Assembly (NCBI GenBank): GCA_900544975.1
Contig: UQXI01000042.1
Span: forward strand, 1-19,282
Source: an uncultured Eubacteriales bacterium
GTDB taxonomy: Bacteria; Bacillota; Clostridia; Oscillospirales; Oscillospiraceae
Direction: 5' to 3'
Length of the DNA stretch: 19,282 bases
The notes under the pieces were generated by a model that saw only the letters and a list, made by a program, of their open reading frames with translations, did no database searches and was not told where the DNA came from. Below, piece after piece: positions 17,460 through 19,282 of this stretch. Positions within the stretch are counted from its first letter, which is position 1. Each line of letters begins with the position of its first letter. The position numbers were made by a program, and so were the translations under genes.

Positions 17460-17942
17460 ATGGACGACGCAGCTTATATGGAACAAGCCCTGGCACTGGC
17501 CCGGGAGGCGGCCCAGGAGGGAGAGGTCCCAGTGGGCTGTATCATCACACTGGGGGACCAGGTGGTGGGCCGGGGCCGAAACCGGCGGGAGCGTTCCCGG
17601 AATGCCCTGAGTCACGGAGAGCTGGAGGCCATTGACCAGGCCTGCAAAACCCTGGGCGGCTGGCGTCTGTGGCAGTGTACCCTGTATGTCACCCTGGAGC
17701 CCTGCCCCATGTGTGCCGGAGCCATTGTCAACGCCCGGATTCCCCGGGTGGTCTTCGGCGCCCGGGATCCCAAGGCCGGGGCTTGCGGCTCTGTGTGCGA
17801 TTTGTTTGCAGCGCGTTTCAATCATCACCCGGCTGTGACCGCCGGGGTGTTGGAGGAGCCCTGCGCCCAAGTGCTCCGGGATTTTTTCCGGGCCCTCAGG
17901 GCGGAGCTGCCAAACCGAAGAAAGTGGAAAAAGCCGGAATAG
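17460..17942 (+). CDS. tadA: tRNA-specific adenosine deaminase TadA
   Basis: TadA converts A34 to inosine in the anticodon of tRNA-Arg(ACG). The product has 160 residues, normal for the family, with a cytidine-deaminase fold. EVPVGCII (22-29) opens the core, the second zinc motif PCPMCAGAI has C82 and C85, and ARDPKAGACGS (101-111) matches the TadA DPKAGA block. The first zinc motif reads H52-G53-E54 (LSHGELEA) instead of the usual HAE: zinc ligand and catalytic Glu are kept but the middle Ala is Gly. ATG 17460 has AGGAGG 6 nt upstream; the in-frame ATG at 17412 lacks a good site and adds non-family residues. The gap to the M3 gene is 91 nt without a visible terminator, so cotranscription is possible. 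A strong terminator follows. Confidence 0.94.
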   Translation: MDDAAYMEQALALAREAAQEGEVPVGCIITLGDQVVGRGRNRRERSRNALSHGELEAIDQACKTLGGWRLWQCTLYVTLEPCPMCAGAIVNARIPRVVFGARDPKAGACGSVCDLFAARFNHHPAVTAGVLEEPCAQVLRDFFRALRAELPNRRKWKKPE

Positions 17943-17949
17943 AAAAAGA

Positions 17950-17985
17950 GGCTGCTGCAAAGGAAGCTTTGCAGCAGCCGTTTTT
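17950..17985 (+). terminator. Rho-independent terminator after tadA, directly before spoIIP
   Basis: A perfect 13-bp stem, GGCTGCTGCAAAG (17950-17962) with CTTTGCAGCAGCC (17967-17979), has a GAAG loop and is followed by GTTTTT. It starts 8 nt after the tadA stop and ends about 10 nt before the spoIIP ribosome site. Confidence 0.92.
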
Positions 17986-18009
17986 CCATCCGGGCGGGGA
18001 GGAATGTCT

Positions 18010-19023
18010 ATGGAAAACTGGAACAAACGGGTGAGAAGAACCTGCGTCGGTGTTCTGCTCCTGGCCCTGCTTCTGCGGTTGGGCGGCAGCGGCCCGATGG
18101 CGGCCCAAGATGCGGAGAATGCCGCCGCCTTTTTCCTGTATCTGCAGACCGGCCGGGTGGCCAAGCCCACCGGGCGCACGGACCAGCCGGCGGTCACTGT
18201 CCCCACAGAGACCCAGCCCACTACCGTCTTTACCTTCCCCACAGCACCGCTGGAGGATGGTCCACTCAGCTTTGCAGCCAGCGACTTGGAAGGGATCGAA
18301 ATCAAAAATGGCAGTACTTACGAGCCGGATTTTGGGGCCTTGCTGGAAGCGCCGGTCAGCTTGGATTTCAGTGGCGAGGAGCCCCGGATTTTAATCATTC
18401 ATACCCACGCCACAGAGAGCTACACCATGGAGCCCGGCTGGGAGTACACCGCCTCCTCGGACTACCGAACTTTGGACCCGGAATACAACATGATCCGGGT
18501 AGGGGAGGCCATCACCCGGGTGCTGGAGGAGGCCGGGATTCCCGTGCTGCATGATACCACCTTGAACGATTATCCGTCGTACAACGGCTCCTATGACCGG
18601 ACGAGGGAAAATATCGAGCGCTATTTGGAGCAGTATCCCTCCATCCAAATGGTCATCGATGTACACCGGGATGCGGTGGAGCTGATGGAGGGAGGCCAGA
18701 TGGCCACATCTGCCACAGTAAATGGCAAGCCCGCCGCCCAGGTGATGTTTGTGATGGGTTCCGATGAGGGCGGTCTCACCCATCCCGACTGGCAGCAGAA
18801 CCTATCCTGGGCCTTAAAGCTTCAGGTTCAAATGGAACGCCAATACCCGGGCCTCACAAGACCGTTGTCCCTGCGCCCTGAGCGATACAATGAGCATGCC
18901 ACGCCAGGTTCTGTTTTGCTGGAAGTCGGCACCGCCGGAGACACCCTCCAAAGGGCCATCCTGGCAGGCGAGGCCTTTGCCCACACCCTGGTATCTGTCA
19001 TCCAGGGATTGGACCTGCGATAG
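18010..19023 (+). CDS. spoIIP: Stage II sporulation protein P (N-acetylmuramoyl-L-alanine amidase)
   Basis: SpoIIP is the amidase of the DMP (SpoIID-SpoIIM-SpoIIP) complex that thins septal peptidoglycan and drives engulfment of the forespore. The 337-residue product has a short N-terminal membrane anchor (about 9-24, RTCVGVLLLALLLRL), a Pro/Thr-rich linker (about 50-80) and the SpoIIP catalytic domain from about 125. That domain shows ILIIHTHATESY with H131, H133 and E136, then YNMIRVGEAITRVLEEAGI, VIDVHRDAV and SVLLEVGTAGDTL. It is shorter than the roughly 400-residue Bacillus protein, mostly in the linker. I chose ATG 18010, 7 nt after GGGGAGG; ATG 18004 lies only 1 nt from that site and adds two residues. 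No gpr gene is adjacent. A strong terminator lies just upstream. Confidence 0.93.
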   Translation: MENWNKRVRRTCVGVLLLALLLRLGGSGPMAAQDAENAAAFFLYLQTGRVAKPTGRTDQPAVTVPTETQPTTVFTFPTAPLEDGPLSFAASDLEGIEIKNGSTYEPDFGALLEAPVSLDFSGEEPRILIIHTHATESYTMEPGWEYTASSDYRTLDPEYNMIRVGEAITRVLEEAGIPVLHDTTLNDYPSYNGSYDRTRENIERYLEQYPSIQMVIDVHRDAVELMEGGQMATSATVNGKPAAQVMFVMGSDEGGLTHPDWQQNLSWALKLQVQMERQYPGLTRPLSLRPERYNEHATPGSVLLEVGTAGDTLQRAILAGEAFAHTLVSVIQGLDLR

Positions 19024-19094
19024 GATGCGACGTACCGGCAACTGACAGCCATGAAATTTTCCAGGGGGCGGCGTGTTTTTGTGACAAAAAAGTG

Positions 19095-19123
19095 TTGCAA
19101 TCTCACGCCGTCTCTGCTATAAT
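19095..19123 (+). promoter_or_regulatory. Sigma-A-type promoter for tRNA-Gly
   Basis: TTGCAA (19095-19100, 4 of 6), a 17-nt spacer and a perfect TATAAT (19118-19123) end 11 nt before the tRNA 5' end, so transcription would start almost at the mature tRNA. Confidence 0.75.
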
Positions 19124-19134
19124 ATACTCATCGC

Positions 19135-19208
19135 GCGGGTATAGTTCATCGGTAGAATGCGACCTTCCCAAGGTTGATAGGTGGGTTCGACTCCCATTAC
19201 CCGCTCCA
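19135..19208 (+). tRNA. tRNA-Gly, anticodon CCC, with encoded CCA
   Basis: The acceptor stem GCGGGTA pairs with TACCCGC, the D stem GTTC with GAAT, the anticodon stem CGACC with GGTTG around loop TTCCCAA (anticodon CCC), and the T arm GTGGG with CCCAT around TTCGACT. U is the discriminator base and CCA is encoded. It reads GGG codons. The 74-nt length and the similarity to the common Gly tRNA scaffold make the call secure. Confidence 0.96.
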
Positions 19209-19209
19209 C

Positions 19210-19248
19210 GTCGTCGCGGACTGCATGTCGTTCGCGACGACTTTTTTT
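19210..19248 (+). terminator. Rho-independent terminator after tRNA-Gly
   Basis: A perfect 9-bp stem, GTCGTCGCG (19210-19218) with CGCGACGAC (19233-19241), has a 14-nt loop and is followed by seven T. It begins 2 nt after the tRNA CCA end, so the tRNA appears to be a single-gene transcript. Confidence 0.9.
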
Positions 19249-19282
19249 CAAAAAGTCATCTCTCACTCATTCCGTCGCTCCT

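Noticed and set aside
19074..19090. Near-palindrome TTTTTGTGACAAAAA upstream of the tRNA promoter, resembling a Crp/Fnr-type half site.
   Set aside because: It is short, AT-rich and imperfect at its centre, with no regulator gene nearby; chance is more likely.
19239..19257. Inverted repeat GACTTTTT/AAAAAGTC following the tRNA terminator.
   Set aside because: It overlaps the terminator T-tract and is AT-rich. It might make the terminator work in both directions, but this cannot be judged at the window edge.

Overview
The window looks like chromosomal DNA from a spore-forming member of the Clostridia with fairly high GC, most plausibly a gut Oscillospiraceae-type bacterium. The reasons are a SpoIIP sporulation amidase, S-layer-homology (SLH) cell-wall anchoring, strong AGGAGG-type ribosome binding sites and BIG2/SLH surface-protein architecture. 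The taxonomic placement is inference; no marker gene fixes it.

Layout. (1) 1-3073, minus strand: a two-gene unit, tex (S1/HhH/YqgF RNA-binding protein) followed by birA (biotin ligase/repressor, cut by the window edge), joined by an ATGA stop/start overlap and served by a recognisable promoter at 3046-3073. (2) About 3074-3723: a gap holding a broken IS5-type transposase remnant (minus strand, in-frame TAG) that ends against a GC-rich inverted-repeat element. (3) 3724-13631, plus strand: a two-gene surface operon. The first gene encodes a secreted protein with a cohesin-like domain, ten tandem Cys/His repeats and three SLH domains. The second, 20 nt downstream, encodes a 2,555-residue secreted subtilisin-like protease with a dockerin domain embedded in its Fn3-like region, then four beta-propeller-like segments alternating with three BIG2 domains. 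A strong terminator closes the unit. (4) 13751-17985, plus strand: a sigma-A-type promoter, a membrane-anchored YdcF/DUF218 protein, an M42 metallo-aminopeptidase, an M3 oligoendopeptidase and tadA, ended by a strong terminator. (5) 18010-19023: spoIIP. (6) 19095-19248: a tRNA-Gly(CCC) gene with its own promoter and terminator.

The most interesting part is region 3. The giant protease has no visible wall anchor of its own but carries a dockerin. The protein encoded just upstream carries a cohesin-like module and SLH anchors. Together they could form a minimal, cellulosome-like system that docks a protease, rather than a glycoside hydrolase, onto the S-layer. The neighbouring M42 and M3 peptidases have no signal peptide and would suit intracellular breakdown of imported peptides, so much of the window may serve protein or peptide use. 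That link is inference from proximity.
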